DNA of 64,000 nt, taken from assembly GCA_030696455.1 (NCBI GenBank), contig JAUYSH010000110.1:1-64000 (forward strand). The letters run 5' to 3'. The first letter of the stretch is position 1. The number at the start of each line of letters is the position of its first letter. Below are positions 1 to 8,774 of this stretch, one piece after another. The DNA comes from Elusimicrobiota bacterium (GTDB taxonomy: Bacteria > Elusimicrobiota > Elusimicrobia > UBA1565 > UBA9628). A program made the position numbers and the translations under genes. The notes under the pieces are model-generated. The model searched no databases. It was given only the letters and a program-made list of their open reading frames with translations, and was not told the DNA's origin.

Positions 1-1339
1 CTGGGCCGCGGCGGGCGCGGCCGTGCTGTTCGCCGCGTGGCGCCGCTCGGGCTCCAACGAGGACGCGCTCAAGCTCACCGCCGCGCTCGCCGCCGGCGCG
101 CTCGCCGTGTCGCTGCTCTCACGCCTGGCGCTGCGCGCCGCCGCCTGGCTCGCGCGCAAAAGCGCGGCCCTGGGGGCGCCCCTGCCCCTGCGCCACGGCC
201 TGCGCCGCATCGCGCGCCGCCCCGGCCCCTCGCGCGTGATGCTGTTCACCTTGGCGGGCGGCTTCGCGATGCTCGCCGCCGTCGGCACGGCGCGCGAGGG
301 CTTAAGCCGCTCCCTGGCGCCCGCCTCGGCCGAGGGCGCCGCGGACCTGTTCCTCGTGGACGTGCAGCCCGCACAGCTCGAGCGGGCGCGCGCGGCCGCG
401 GCGCGGCGCTCCCGCGGCGTCCCCGACCTGTCGCCGCTCGTGCGCGCGCGCCTGATCCTCATCGACGGGAGGCCCATCCTCCGCGGCGATCCGTCCAAGA
501 CCGGAGACGCGGAACGGGAGCGCCGCCGCCTGCGCGCCCGGGAGTACAACCTCACCTACGCCGACGCGCTCAATCCCTCGGAGAAGATCGTCGCTGGGAG
601 ATTCTGGAATCCCGGCGAGGCCGGCGCCCAGGCCAGCGTCGAGAAGGGCTTCCTCGAGCGCGCCGGCCTGAAGCTGGGCTCGCGCATGACCTTCGACATC
701 CAGGGCCGGGAGGTGGAGGCGACGGTGACCTCGGTGCGCGAGGTCGAGTGGGCCGCGATGCGCCCGAACTTCTTCGTGACCTTGACGCCCGCCCTGCTCT
801 CCGCCGCGCCGCAGACCTATATCGGCTCGCTGCGCTCCAAGAGCCCCGCCGATTCCGCGGCCCTGCGCGTCGATCTGGCCAGGAGCCTTCCCAACGTCTC
901 GGTCATCGACGCCGGCGCGTTGCTCGACCGCGTGCGCGAGACCCTGAATCTTCTGCTCGCCGCGATCGGCGCGCTCGCGGGCTTCTGCGTGCTGACCGGC
1001 GCTTTGGTCGTCGGCGGGCTCGTGGCACTCGGAAGCGAGGAGCGGGCCGCCGACGCCGCGCTCGAACGCGCGCTCGGCTGGACCGCGCGCGAGACCTTGC
1101 TGGCCGACGCCGCCGAGCTGGGCGCGCTCGGCGTGCTGTCCGGCCTCGCGGCCTCGGCGACCGCGGTCGGGCTGGGCTGGGCGGTGGCCAGGCGCCTGAG
1201 CATCCCCTTCGCCGCCGACCCCCGCGAGGCGGCTTTGCTCCTCGGCGCGGCGGCCCTGCTGCCGGTCCTCGTCGGCCTGCTCGCCGGGGCGGCCGGGCGC
1301 CGCGCCGCGGTGATGGACGCCCTGCGCCGCGACGCCTAA
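1..1339 (+). CDS. ABC transporter permease, FtsX-like C-terminal part (5' end outside window)
   Basis: Frame is open to the window edge; several hydrophobic TM segments and FtsX-like extracytoplasmic stretch; ends DALRRDA*. Confidence 0.7.
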   Translation, partial: WAAAGAAVLFAAWRRSGSNEDALKLTAALAAGALAVSLLSRLALRAAAWLARKSAALGAPLPLRHGLRRIARRPGPSRVMLFTLAGGFAMLAAVGTAREGLSRSLAPASAEGAADLFLVDVQPAQLERARAAAARRSRGVPDLSPLVRARLILIDGRPILRGDPSKTGDAERERRRLRAREYNLTYADALNPSEKIVAGRFWNPGEAGAQASVEKGFLERAGLKLGSRMTFDIQGREVEATVTSVREVEWAAMRPNFFVTLTPALLSAAPQTYIGSLRSKSPADSAALRVDLARSLPNVSVIDAGALLDRVRETLNLLLAAIGALAGFCVLTGALVVGGLVALGSEERAADAALERALGWTARETLLADAAELGALGVLSGLAASATAVGLGWAVARRLSIPFAADPREAALLLGAAALLPVLVGLLAGAAGRRAAVMDALRRDA

Positions 1340-1379
1340 AGTCCCATATCCGTCATGGGCCGAAAGGCCCGGACTGTGC

Positions 1380-1385
1380 TAGAAT
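1380..1385 (+). promoter_or_regulatory. -10 box TAGAAT, 6 nt upstream of the ATG at 1392
   Basis: tgtgcTAGAATcggcgaATG. Confidence 0.55.
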
Positions 1386-1391
1386 CGGCGA

Positions 1392-2225
1392 ATGATGAAA
1401 CTCCTCCCCGCCCTCGCCCTTCTCCTTTCGCCGCTGGCCGCCTCCGCCGAGCGCGGCGCCCTGCCCGCGTTCTCCTTCACCGGCGCCGCGGCGCTGCGCG
1501 CCGAGGCCCCCGCGCCCGCCGCGCCCGAGCCGCGCCCGGCCGACGTCGTGTCCAAGAGCCACATGCACATCCAGACCGGGAAGGACGTCCTGTTCGGGTT
1601 CGCCAAGACCCCGGAGCAGTTCGCCGAGGCTTCCTCTTACTGGATCGAGATCCTCAAAACCGCCGGCATCGAGCCCGGCGCTCCGACCTATAAGGATGAA
1701 TTCTTCACCATCCCTTACCGCACGATGGACGGCCGCGCGCTGCGCGCCTTCGTGGCCGAGCCCAAGCAGTTCCCCCCCAAGGACGAGAACGGCCTGCGCG
1801 CCAACATGGCGCTCGCCTCGAAGGCCCTGTCCGGCGCCGGCCTGACCCCGGTCTCGGCGCGGGTGCTCAACCTCCAGTATTCGCTCCCCACCTATTCGAT
1901 CCTCTATCTCGTCAAGCCCGAGGCCCTGCGCGAGCGCGAGACGCAGCTGCGCGTGCTGAAGCCGGGCGACGACCTCGACGAGGGCCTCATCGCCGCCTCC
2001 GGCGTGACGGTCGTGCAGAAGCCGCAGCCCTGGATGCTCGTGTACATCGGCGCCGAGCTCGGCTATGTCGGCCTGTGGGCCAAGACGGCGGAAGACCTCG
2101 CCCTGCGCGTCGAGAAGCGCAAGGCGTTCCTCGTCGGCCAGGGCAAGCGGATCGTCGGCGAGAAGCCTTACGCCATCGACCACCCCGAATACAAGTTCGG
2201 CGCGGGCCTGCTCTTCTTTCAATAA
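1392..2225 (+). CDS. Secreted hypothetical protein
   Basis: Signal peptide MMKLLPALALLLSPLAASA; 277 aa, G/C-ending codons. Confidence 0.75.
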   Translation: MMKLLPALALLLSPLAASAERGALPAFSFTGAAALRAEAPAPAAPEPRPADVVSKSHMHIQTGKDVLFGFAKTPEQFAEASSYWIEILKTAGIEPGAPTYKDEFFTIPYRTMDGRALRAFVAEPKQFPPKDENGLRANMALASKALSGAGLTPVSARVLNLQYSLPTYSILYLVKPEALRERETQLRVLKPGDDLDEGLIAASGVTVVQKPQPWMLVYIGAELGYVGLWAKTAEDLALRVEKRKAFLVGQGKRIVGEKPYAIDHPEYKFGAGLLFFQ

Positions 2226-2246
2226 TCGTCCTCGGACGAGGGCGCT

Positions 2247-2465
2247 CTAGTCGTCGGAGCGGCGGCCGAGGCGGCCGCCGTTGAAGAGGTCGCGGTCGAG
2301 CGAGCGGACCTTGCGGCGGGAAAGGCCGTACCAGGCCAACGCGCAAGAAGCCGTCGCGGCCAGGCGCCCGGGCGTGACGCCCTTGAACAGCATCACGAGC
2401 GCGCCGACGGCGGCGACGGGAAGAAGGAGCCAGCGCAGGCGTTCAAGCTTCATACGCGCCGCCAA
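2247..2465 (-). CDS. Small hypothetical membrane protein
   Basis: 72 aa with two hydrophobic segments; TTG start or internal ATG. Confidence 0.4.
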   Translation of the reverse strand: MAARMKLERLRWLLLPVAAVGALVMLFKGVTPGRLAATASCALAWYGLSRRKVRSLDRDLFNGGRLGRRSDD

Positions 2466-2487
2466 TCATAATATAGAATAGCCCCCG

Positions 2488-4047
2488 ATGGGCGATTCCC
2501 CCGACGACGCCGCTCCCCCCGCCTCCGGCGGATTGATGGCCCTGCGCTACCAGCGCCTGGTCCTGCTCAACCGGATGTCCATCGCGCTGTTCGGCGACAA
2601 GCCCTTCGCCTCCGCCATGCCCGAGGCCTGCCACGCCGCGATGGCGCTGATGGGCGCGCAGTCGGTCGCCGTGTACTTCACCGACGAAAGAGGCGAGCTC
2701 GTCGCCGCCCACCGCCACTTCGACAAGCGCCTCTCGGACGACGCCGCTCGCCGCGCCGAAGGGGACCTCCTCGCGCGGGCTTGCGCCGAGAAGCGCATCG
2801 AGACGAGCGAGGCCGACGGCCGCTCCTGGGAGGCCGCGCCGCTGCTGCGCCTGACCGCCGAGGCGGCCGTCCTGACCGGGGGGGTCGTCTTCGGACGAGT
2901 GCGCGCCGAGCCGCTCGACTCCGAGCGCGAGGGCGGCCTCGTCGAGATCGCGCGTCACCTGCGCAACGCGCGCCTGATCCAGCAGACCCTTCAGCATCAG
3001 AAGATCGCGGCGGCGATCGTGGATCAATCCTCCGACGCGATCTTCGTGACCGACCTCGACCGTAAAATCATGACCTGGAACGCCGGGGCCGAGAGGCTCT
3101 TCCAGTGGCGCCGCGACGAGGCGCTCGGGCGCGACGGCGCCTTCCTCGTGCCGCCGGAACGCGTCGAGGAGATCGAGCGGCTGTGCGCGGAGGTCTTCGA
3201 GAAGGGCTCCAAGGACGCCGTCGAGACCGACCGCCTGCGCAAGGACGGGACCGCCGTCGCGGTCGAGGGCTCCTTCGCCCTCCTCAAAGACGACGCGGGC
3301 GAGCCGTTCGCGATCGTGCGCGCCTACCGGGACATCACCAAGCGCAAGCAGATCGAGCGCATGAAGTCGGAGTTCACGGCCTTGGTCAGCCACGAGCTGC
3401 GCACGCCGCTGACCGCGATCCGCGGCTTCGCCGAGACCCTGCGCGACTTCGGCGAGGAGCTCGAGCCGGAGAAGAAGCGCCACTACCTGCAGATCATCCT
3501 CGACGAAGCCACGCGCCTGGCCCACATGGTCGGCGATTTCCTCGACATCGTGCGCATCGAGGCCGGCGGCATCGAGACGGAGCTCTCGGAGGTCAAGACG
3601 GCCCCGCTGTTCGAACGGATCGCGAGCCTCTTCAAGGAGCACCCCTCCAAGGCGAAGTTCAAGCTCGTCGTCGGCCCCGGCGCGCAGGACCTGCGCGGCG
3701 ACGAGGAGCAGCTTTACCGCCTCTTCGTCAACCTCGCCGGCAACGCGCTGAAGTACACGCCGCCGGGAGGGACCGTGACGTTGAAGGCGGAAGCGCTCGG
3801 AGACGAGATCGAGCTGAGCGTGGAGGACCAGGGGCCGGGAGTCTCCAAGGAGGACCAGGCGCGCCTGTTCGTGAAGTTCTACCGCGCGGGCGACGCCGTC
3901 ACGCGCAAGACGCCGGGCACGGGCCTGGGGCTCGCGATCTGCAAGGGCATCGTCGAGGCGCACGGCGGGAGCATACGCATCGAGAGCGAACCGGGACGCG
4001 GCGCGCGCTTCATCGCGCGCCTGCCGAAGAAAGGCCCCGCCGCCTAG
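2488..4047 (+). CDS. PAS-domain sensor histidine kinase
   Basis: PAS region, HisKA box FTALVSHELRTPLTAIRGF, HATPase motifs GNALKYTPPGG, DQGPGV, GTGLGLAICKGIVEAHGG. Confidence 0.92.
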   Translation: MGDSPDDAAPPASGGLMALRYQRLVLLNRMSIALFGDKPFASAMPEACHAAMALMGAQSVAVYFTDERGELVAAHRHFDKRLSDDAARRAEGDLLARACAEKRIETSEADGRSWEAAPLLRLTAEAAVLTGGVVFGRVRAEPLDSEREGGLVEIARHLRNARLIQQTLQHQKIAAAIVDQSSDAIFVTDLDRKIMTWNAGAERLFQWRRDEALGRDGAFLVPPERVEEIERLCAEVFEKGSKDAVETDRLRKDGTAVAVEGSFALLKDDAGEPFAIVRAYRDITKRKQIERMKSEFTALVSHELRTPLTAIRGFAETLRDFGEELEPEKKRHYLQIILDEATRLAHMVGDFLDIVRIEAGGIETELSEVKTAPLFERIASLFKEHPSKAKFKLVVGPGAQDLRGDEEQLYRLFVNLAGNALKYTPPGGTVTLKAEALGDEIELSVEDQGPGVSKEDQARLFVKFYRAGDAVTRKTPGTGLGLAICKGIVEAHGGSIRIESEPGRGARFIARLPKKGPAA

Positions 4048-4150
4048 GCCGGGCGCAAGCGCCCGGCACAGATGTGCCGAGGAGCGCCTTGAACATCTAG
4101 GCCGGGCGCAAGCGCCCGGCACAGATGTGCCGAGGAGCGCCTTGAACATC
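4045..4150. repeat. Two perfect tandem copies of a 53-bp structured unit between convergent genes
   Basis: taggccgggcgcaagcgcccggcacagatgtgccgaggagcgccttgaacatc twice; contains GCCGGGCGC-AA-GCGCCCGGC and GGCACA-GA-TGTGCC hairpins. Confidence 0.95.
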
Positions 4151-4521
4151 TAGAGCGAGTCGGCCTCGGTCTTCTTTTCCACGCAGGATTCTTCCAGGCC
4201 GCAGACTTCGCCGCTCTCCGCCAGGCCGGCCTCGGGCGGCTCGGAGCGCTTCTTCTTCGCGGGCGCCGCCTTCTTCTTGGCGCCCGGAACGATCGGCTCC
4301 CCCTTCTCGTTGAACTTGTAGGTCGACCCCGACGCGGGAGCCTGGGACTTGTACTTCGAACGCTCGTAGTCGTAGCCCTTCTTCTTCACGGGCTTCTTCT
4401 GGGCCTTCTTGGCGGGCTTGATCTCCTCGGTGATGAACCCGTCCTCGGCGCGGACGAGCGCGGCCGGGGCGGCGAAGGAAAAGGAGAAGAGGGCGCTGAG
4501 GAACAGTCGTCGTGATGTCAT
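4150..4521 (-). CDS. Secreted Lys-rich hypothetical protein
   Basis: MTSRRLFLSALFSFSFAAPAALVRA signal peptide; start chosen next to the promoter at 4528-4556. Confidence 0.65.
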   Translation of the reverse strand: MTSRRLFLSALFSFSFAAPAALVRAEDGFITEEIKPAKKAQKKPVKKKGYDYERSKYKSQAPASGSTYKFNEKGEPIVPGAKKKAAPAKKKRSEPPEAGLAESGEVCGLEESCVEKKTEADSL

Positions 4522-4527
4522 GTCCCT

Positions 4528-4556
4528 AGTATAGCCCCCCCGACCCGCTCTTTCAA
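4528..4556 (-). promoter_or_regulatory. Promoter: -35 TTGAAA, 17-nt spacer, -10 TATACT, 6 nt upstream of ATG
   Basis: Minus strand TTGAAAgagcgggtcgggggggcTATACTagggacATG. Confidence 0.7.
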
Positions 4557-4568
4557 GCCGCACCGAGC

Positions 4569-4629
4569 GGACTATCCTTGAGGACCTAGCCGTCCGGTTA
4601 ACCGACGGCTATGTCCTTGAGGATAGTCC
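4569..4629. repeat. Composite nested palindrome (family B)
   Basis: ggactatccttgaggac / agccgtccggttaaccgacggct / gtccttgaggatagtcc. Confidence 0.85.
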
Positions 4630-4657
4630 AAGGGCTTCGGCCATTGCGGGTGTGGCG

Positions 4658-5617
4658 TCAGCACGCGCGCTCCCCGACGAGGGTCAGCTCCTCGCGGTCG
4701 TGGAAGAGATGGCGCGCGCGCAGCAAAGAGCACTTCGGGCGCAGCGCCTCGGCGCGGCTCAGCACCCGCAGCGGATCGTGGCGGCCGAACTTCAGGTTGA
4801 CGACGAAGCGCCGGCACCAGCCCTTGTCGAGCCACTGCCCGAGCAGGTCCGCGATCCGGTCGGGGTCCTCGACCATGTCGCAGAAAAGCCAATCGACCGG
4901 CGCCTCGGGGGAGAATTTAAAAGCGTCTTCGGCCTTGTGGGTGATGCCCGGGTGGAGCGCGCCGCCCTTGAGCGGCCCGTTGTCGACGGCGACGACGAGG
5001 GCCCCGCGCTTGGCGGCGCTGAAACTCCACCCGCCGGGAGCCGCGCCCAGGTCCGCCACCGTTTCGCCCGCCTGCGGCTCGCGGCCCAACAGGCCGTAGG
5101 CCTCCTCGACCTTGAGGTAGGAGCGCGACGGCGCCTGAGGATCGTCGGCCATGCGGCGCTGGCCGCCGGCGACGGCCTCCCGGGACACGAAGGCGCGGTC
5201 GAAGCCCGGGAGGTAGGCGAAGAATCCCCGCGCGGGGCCGGCGGGCGGACGCCCGTGGACGGCGAGCTTGGCCACGCGCGACATGCGGCTCTTCACGGCG
5301 GCGTAGGCTTCCTCGGCGGCCGTCTTCGCGCGTCGGGACAGCCCGGGGTCGCCCGCGGACTCCACGCAGAACGGCCACGGGACCTCGAAGCGCTCGCCCT
5401 TCGTCGACGAGGTGAAGAAATCGGCCATGGCGCCGGCCAAGGCGTTGAGCGACTTGCCTTCGACCAGCGCCGGCGCCTTGAGGGAAAGGTGCGCGAAGCA
5501 AAGCTCTCCGGGCGCGTCGGGGCCCAGCACCCAGCCGGGGCCGGAGGACTCGACGGCGCCGCCCAGCTCCTTGATGAGAAAGGCCTCGTAGCCGGCCGCG
5601 CAGAGATGAAGGGTCAT
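4658..5617 (-). CDS. rlmM: 23S rRNA (cytidine-2'-O)-methyltransferase RlmM family
   Basis: MTLHLCAAGYEAFLIKELG; SAM motif VADLGAAPGGWSF; VVNLKFGR and DWLFCDMVEDP. Confidence 0.82.
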   Translation of the reverse strand: MTLHLCAAGYEAFLIKELGGAVESSGPGWVLGPDAPGELCFAHLSLKAPALVEGKSLNALAGAMADFFTSSTKGERFEVPWPFCVESAGDPGLSRRAKTAAEEAYAAVKSRMSRVAKLAVHGRPPAGPARGFFAYLPGFDRAFVSREAVAGGQRRMADDPQAPSRSYLKVEEAYGLLGREPQAGETVADLGAAPGGWSFSAAKRGALVVAVDNGPLKGGALHPGITHKAEDAFKFSPEAPVDWLFCDMVEDPDRIADLLGQWLDKGWCRRFVVNLKFGRHDPLRVLSRAEALRPKCSLLRARHLFHDREELTLVGERAC

Positions 5618-6513
5618 TTGCCGGCGACCCGGCGCCAGCGGTTGATCGCGATCCGCAGCGAGGCGAGCCCGACGGTGTCGTAGGCCTCGAGCGACTCGCG
5701 CAGGCGTTCGACCTCGCCGGTGCCCCGGAGCAGGAACGCCGCGTGGACGAGCGGGGCGGGATAGCGGCGGCCGCCCAGGACGGCGTAGGGCCCTTCCGGC
5801 GGAGCGGTCATATCGTGGAGATCTTTCGCGCGCAGCGCGAAAAGGTCCTCGAGTTCGGCCAGCCGGGCGGTCCCGCGCGGCCACGGCGTGCCCGCCTCCA
5901 CGGCCCAGTAGAAGCGCTGAGGGTCTTTCTCGAGGAGGTGGAGCAGCAGCCCCGCGCGCTCGAGCGCGCCCGCGGGCAGCTTCAGCACCGGGGTTTCGGA
6001 GGGCTCCCACGCGGAGCGAGGCGGCAGGGCCGAGCGCTCGAGCGCGTCGTTGCGCGCGCCCGCCTCGCGCGCGGCCTTCGCCAGGCGCGCGCCGAACGCC
6101 TCGGGGTCCCCGGCGCCGCGCTCGACGGCGAACAGCAAGGTCGTCTGCCACGCCGCCTGCTCCGCCTCGACGACGGGGATCGGGAAGGCGAGCGCGGCGC
6201 GCGCGGAATTGAGGATCAGCAGGAGCTCGGCGTCGTTCTCGGTCGTGTCGGCGAGCCTCAGCGCGTCGAGCACGATCTCGGGACGGGCGCCGCCGCGCAG
6301 ACCGATCGGATCGGGAAGACCGGAACCGCGGACCTCGCGGCGGGGTACGCGCCGCGTCGCCGCGAACAGCCGCCTCGCGGCGGGGCTCGAGGACGCCAGC
6401 GCCTCGAGGCGCGCGAGCTCCGCGGCCATCCTCGCCGACGGCGCGGTGTCGGGAGACCGCGCGGCGACGGGAAGCGCGAGGAGAACGGCCAGGATCACCG
6501 GAAGCGGGCGCAT
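5614..6513 (-). CDS. Secreted hypothetical protein
   Basis: 299 aa, signal peptide MRPLPVILAVLLALPVAARS; 4-bp stop/start overlap with rlmM. Confidence 0.7.
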   Translation of the reverse strand: MRPLPVILAVLLALPVAARSPDTAPSARMAAELARLEALASSSPAARRLFAATRRVPRREVRGSGLPDPIGLRGGARPEIVLDALRLADTTENDAELLLILNSARAALAFPIPVVEAEQAAWQTTLLFAVERGAGDPEAFGARLAKAAREAGARNDALERSALPPRSAWEPSETPVLKLPAGALERAGLLLHLLEKDPQRFYWAVEAGTPWPRGTARLAELEDLFALRAKDLHDMTAPPEGPYAVLGGRRYPAPLVHAAFLLRGTGEVERLRESLEAYDTVGLASLRIAINRWRRVAGK

Positions 6514-6514
6514 A

Positions 6515-7420
6515 TCAGCCGAACAGGTACTGCTTCATGCAGTACACGCTGCCGCCGGACTTGACGAACTCGGAGGTGTCGACCTCGACGACGTTCAGGC
6601 CCATCGCGCGCATGTGACCGGAGGCGGCGTTGGCGCCTTTCTGGATGATCGCGGTCTTCGAACGCCACACCGCCGCGTTGCACGCCAGGCGCGAGACGGC
6701 GTCGGCCTCTGAGGATGTCACGACGATGGGAAAGATCTTGAGGATCAGCTCGAGGCTCGCCGCGTCGAAGGCCGCCGGGTAGATGAGCACCGTCTCGGGT
6801 GTCAGCGGGCAGAAGCAGGTGTCGAGGTGGTAGAAGCGCTCGTTGACGAGCTTGAGCTGGATGACGGGGGTCTTGAAGGTGTCCGCCACCTGCTCGAACA
6901 TCCCCGGGTCGGTGCGAAAGCCGTGGCCTCCCCAGATCAGGCGCTTGCCGGGATGCCACACCGCGTCGCCGGAGCCCTCGAAGGTCTCATGTCCTCCGGG
7001 CTTGGTACGCGCGATGCGGTAGCCGTGCTCCTCGTACCAGGCCTCGAAGGCCTCGGTCTCCTTGCGGCGCGACGAGTGCCGCATCGAGGAGATCAGCGCG
7101 ACCTTCTCGCCGTCAGGCCGCGTGCCCGCCAAGGACGAGTTCGCCGCGAAGACCATGTCCTCGAGGCCGGGGGTGGCCGGGATGACCGACACGGGGCAGC
7201 CGGCGCGCTCGAAGGCCGCCTTGAGCTCCTCCCACTGCTTGACGGCCTTGTCGCGGTTGACGTCCCCGACATGGCGCGCCATGTAGGGATTCTTCACGGA
7301 GAGGACCTGGAAGTGATCCGGCGGGCACATGAGCACGCCCGACGGCTCGGCCATCGGAGGGCAGTTCTTCAAGGAAAAGCCCTTCAAGTCCCCGATGCCG
7401 CGGTAAAGGTTGGCGCTCAT
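6515..7420 (-). CDS. Amidinotransferase / dimethylarginine dimethylaminohydrolase (DDAH-like) family protein
   Basis: MCPPDHFQVLSVKNPYM, FAANSSL, FEGSGDAVW, HLDTCFCPL, KSGGSVYCMKQ. Confidence 0.82.
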   Translation of the reverse strand: MSANLYRGIGDLKGFSLKNCPPMAEPSGVLMCPPDHFQVLSVKNPYMARHVGDVNRDKAVKQWEELKAAFERAGCPVSVIPATPGLEDMVFAANSSLAGTRPDGEKVALISSMRHSSRRKETEAFEAWYEEHGYRIARTKPGGHETFEGSGDAVWHPGKRLIWGGHGFRTDPGMFEQVADTFKTPVIQLKLVNERFYHLDTCFCPLTPETVLIYPAAFDAASLELILKIFPIVVTSSEADAVSRLACNAAVWRSKTAIIQKGANAASGHMRAMGLNVVEVDTSEFVKSGGSVYCMKQYLFG

Positions 7421-8736
7421 GCGAAATGCTCCTGGGTGAACCGTTCGGCCAGCTCGTCGGCCCTCATCTCCGAAACGACGCCCGGCGAGCCCGCGCGGAC
7501 GACGCGCACGCGGCCCGGGCCCGCCCAAGTCACGCCCCAGGCCTCCCGCTCCGACACGCCGAGGGGCTCGCTGCGGTGTACGACGGGGATCAGAATCAGC
7601 GGGCGGCGGCGGGCCACGCGTCCCGCGAGCAGCCGGAACAGGCGGCGGCGCGCGGGCGTTTCGCGCGCCATGTCGCCGGCCAACTCCGAGAGCAGAGCGG
7701 CGCGCGACGCTTCGGGGACCGACAGGCACTCGAGCATCACGCGAGCGACGGACTCGGAGGTCTCACCCGGAAGCAGGCCGGCGGCGACCGTCATCAGCCA
7801 GGCCTCGAGAAGGCGCCAAGGACCGCGGGGCAGCGGGATATGGTCGGCGGCGGCCTTCTCGAAGCGCGCGAAGGACGGGTCGGCGCGAAGGCGCGCGAGC
7901 GCCTCCGCCGGCAGGGCGCGCAGGGGGCCCGCGGCGCGCGCGCGCCGGGCCCACTCGCGCACACCGTACAGCACGCGCCCCGTCGCCGGCACGCCGCCGG
8001 ACAGGACCATGCCGATCTCGCGGCCCTCGGCCAGCGACCGGAAAAGCCGCAGGGGCATACGGTCCCATCGCGTCCCGGCCGACATCCACGGCCCCGGGTG
8101 GCCGCGCCCCAAGGCCAGGCGGTCGATGCCGAGGTGGAAGTTCCCCATGAAGCCCGCGTACAGCCCTTCCTCAAGGACGCTGATCGTGTCCAGCGCGAAC
8201 GGATCGATGGCCACGACGAGGCGGGGGCGGCAAGGCCGGCCGCGGACCGCCCGTAGGACCAAGGTGGCGTGGCGCACGAGCTCGAAGTTGAGGTGCGCCA
8301 GGTCGCCCATGACGGGCGGATGCGAGATCGCCGCGAGCAGGGCGGGCTCCAGGCCTGTTTCCTTCTCAAGCTTCGCGGCCAAGGCGCGGGCGTCCGCGAC
8401 GGCGGGGGACGCGGGGTCGAACGGATACGCAAGTCCCGCGGACAGGAGCAGAAACAGCTTGTTATGAAAGGAGACGGTCCAATCGGCCGGCACGAGCTCC
8501 ATGACCGCCGCGAGCATCATCCCCGCCGCACGCGTGAACGGCTCTAAGATCATCCGCTGCCATTCGAACTTCAACGGCAGGATCGTCCCTTCGGCGTCGA
8601 GGCGGATCTCGTAGGCCCTCGTCACCACCCGCATCAGGTCCTGGGCGGTGCCGGTGCGCGCGGACGGATAGGCGGGAGCCCGCCGCATTCTAACGGCGTT
8701 TGGAGGCGGCATTTCCTCGCCGTATAGCTCGGTCAC
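7417..8736 (-). CDS. Uncharacterised protein, translationally coupled to the DDAH-like gene
   Basis: 439 aa, GTG start, 4-bp overlap with downstream gene; TAGAAT 7 nt upstream. Confidence 0.65.
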   Translation of the reverse strand: MTELYGEEMPPPNAVRMRRAPAYPSARTGTAQDLMRVVTRAYEIRLDAEGTILPLKFEWQRMILEPFTRAAGMMLAAVMELVPADWTVSFHNKLFLLLSAGLAYPFDPASPAVADARALAAKLEKETGLEPALLAAISHPPVMGDLAHLNFELVRHATLVLRAVRGRPCRPRLVVAIDPFALDTISVLEEGLYAGFMGNFHLGIDRLALGRGHPGPWMSAGTRWDRMPLRLFRSLAEGREIGMVLSGGVPATGRVLYGVREWARRARAAGPLRALPAEALARLRADPSFARFEKAAADHIPLPRGPWRLLEAWLMTVAAGLLPGETSESVARVMLECLSVPEASRAALLSELAGDMARETPARRRLFRLLAGRVARRRPLILIPVVHRSEPLGVSEREAWGVTWAGPGRVRVVRAGSPGVVSEMRADELAERFTQEHFA

Positions 8737-8774
8737 GACGGAGATTCTACAAAAAAATATGATAGCCTCTGGAA

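Noticed and set aside
1340-1375. Hairpin gggcc-gaaa-ggccc as a riboswitch
   Set aside because: Short GNRA-capped hairpin located just upstream of the 1392 promoter; more simply a terminator-like structure for the permease gene.
4658-6151. 497-aa ORF as a single N-terminally extended RlmM
   Set aside because: The first ~178 residues are Arg/Ala-rich out-of-frame translation of the upstream secreted gene; the gene starts at 5617 with a stop/start overlap.
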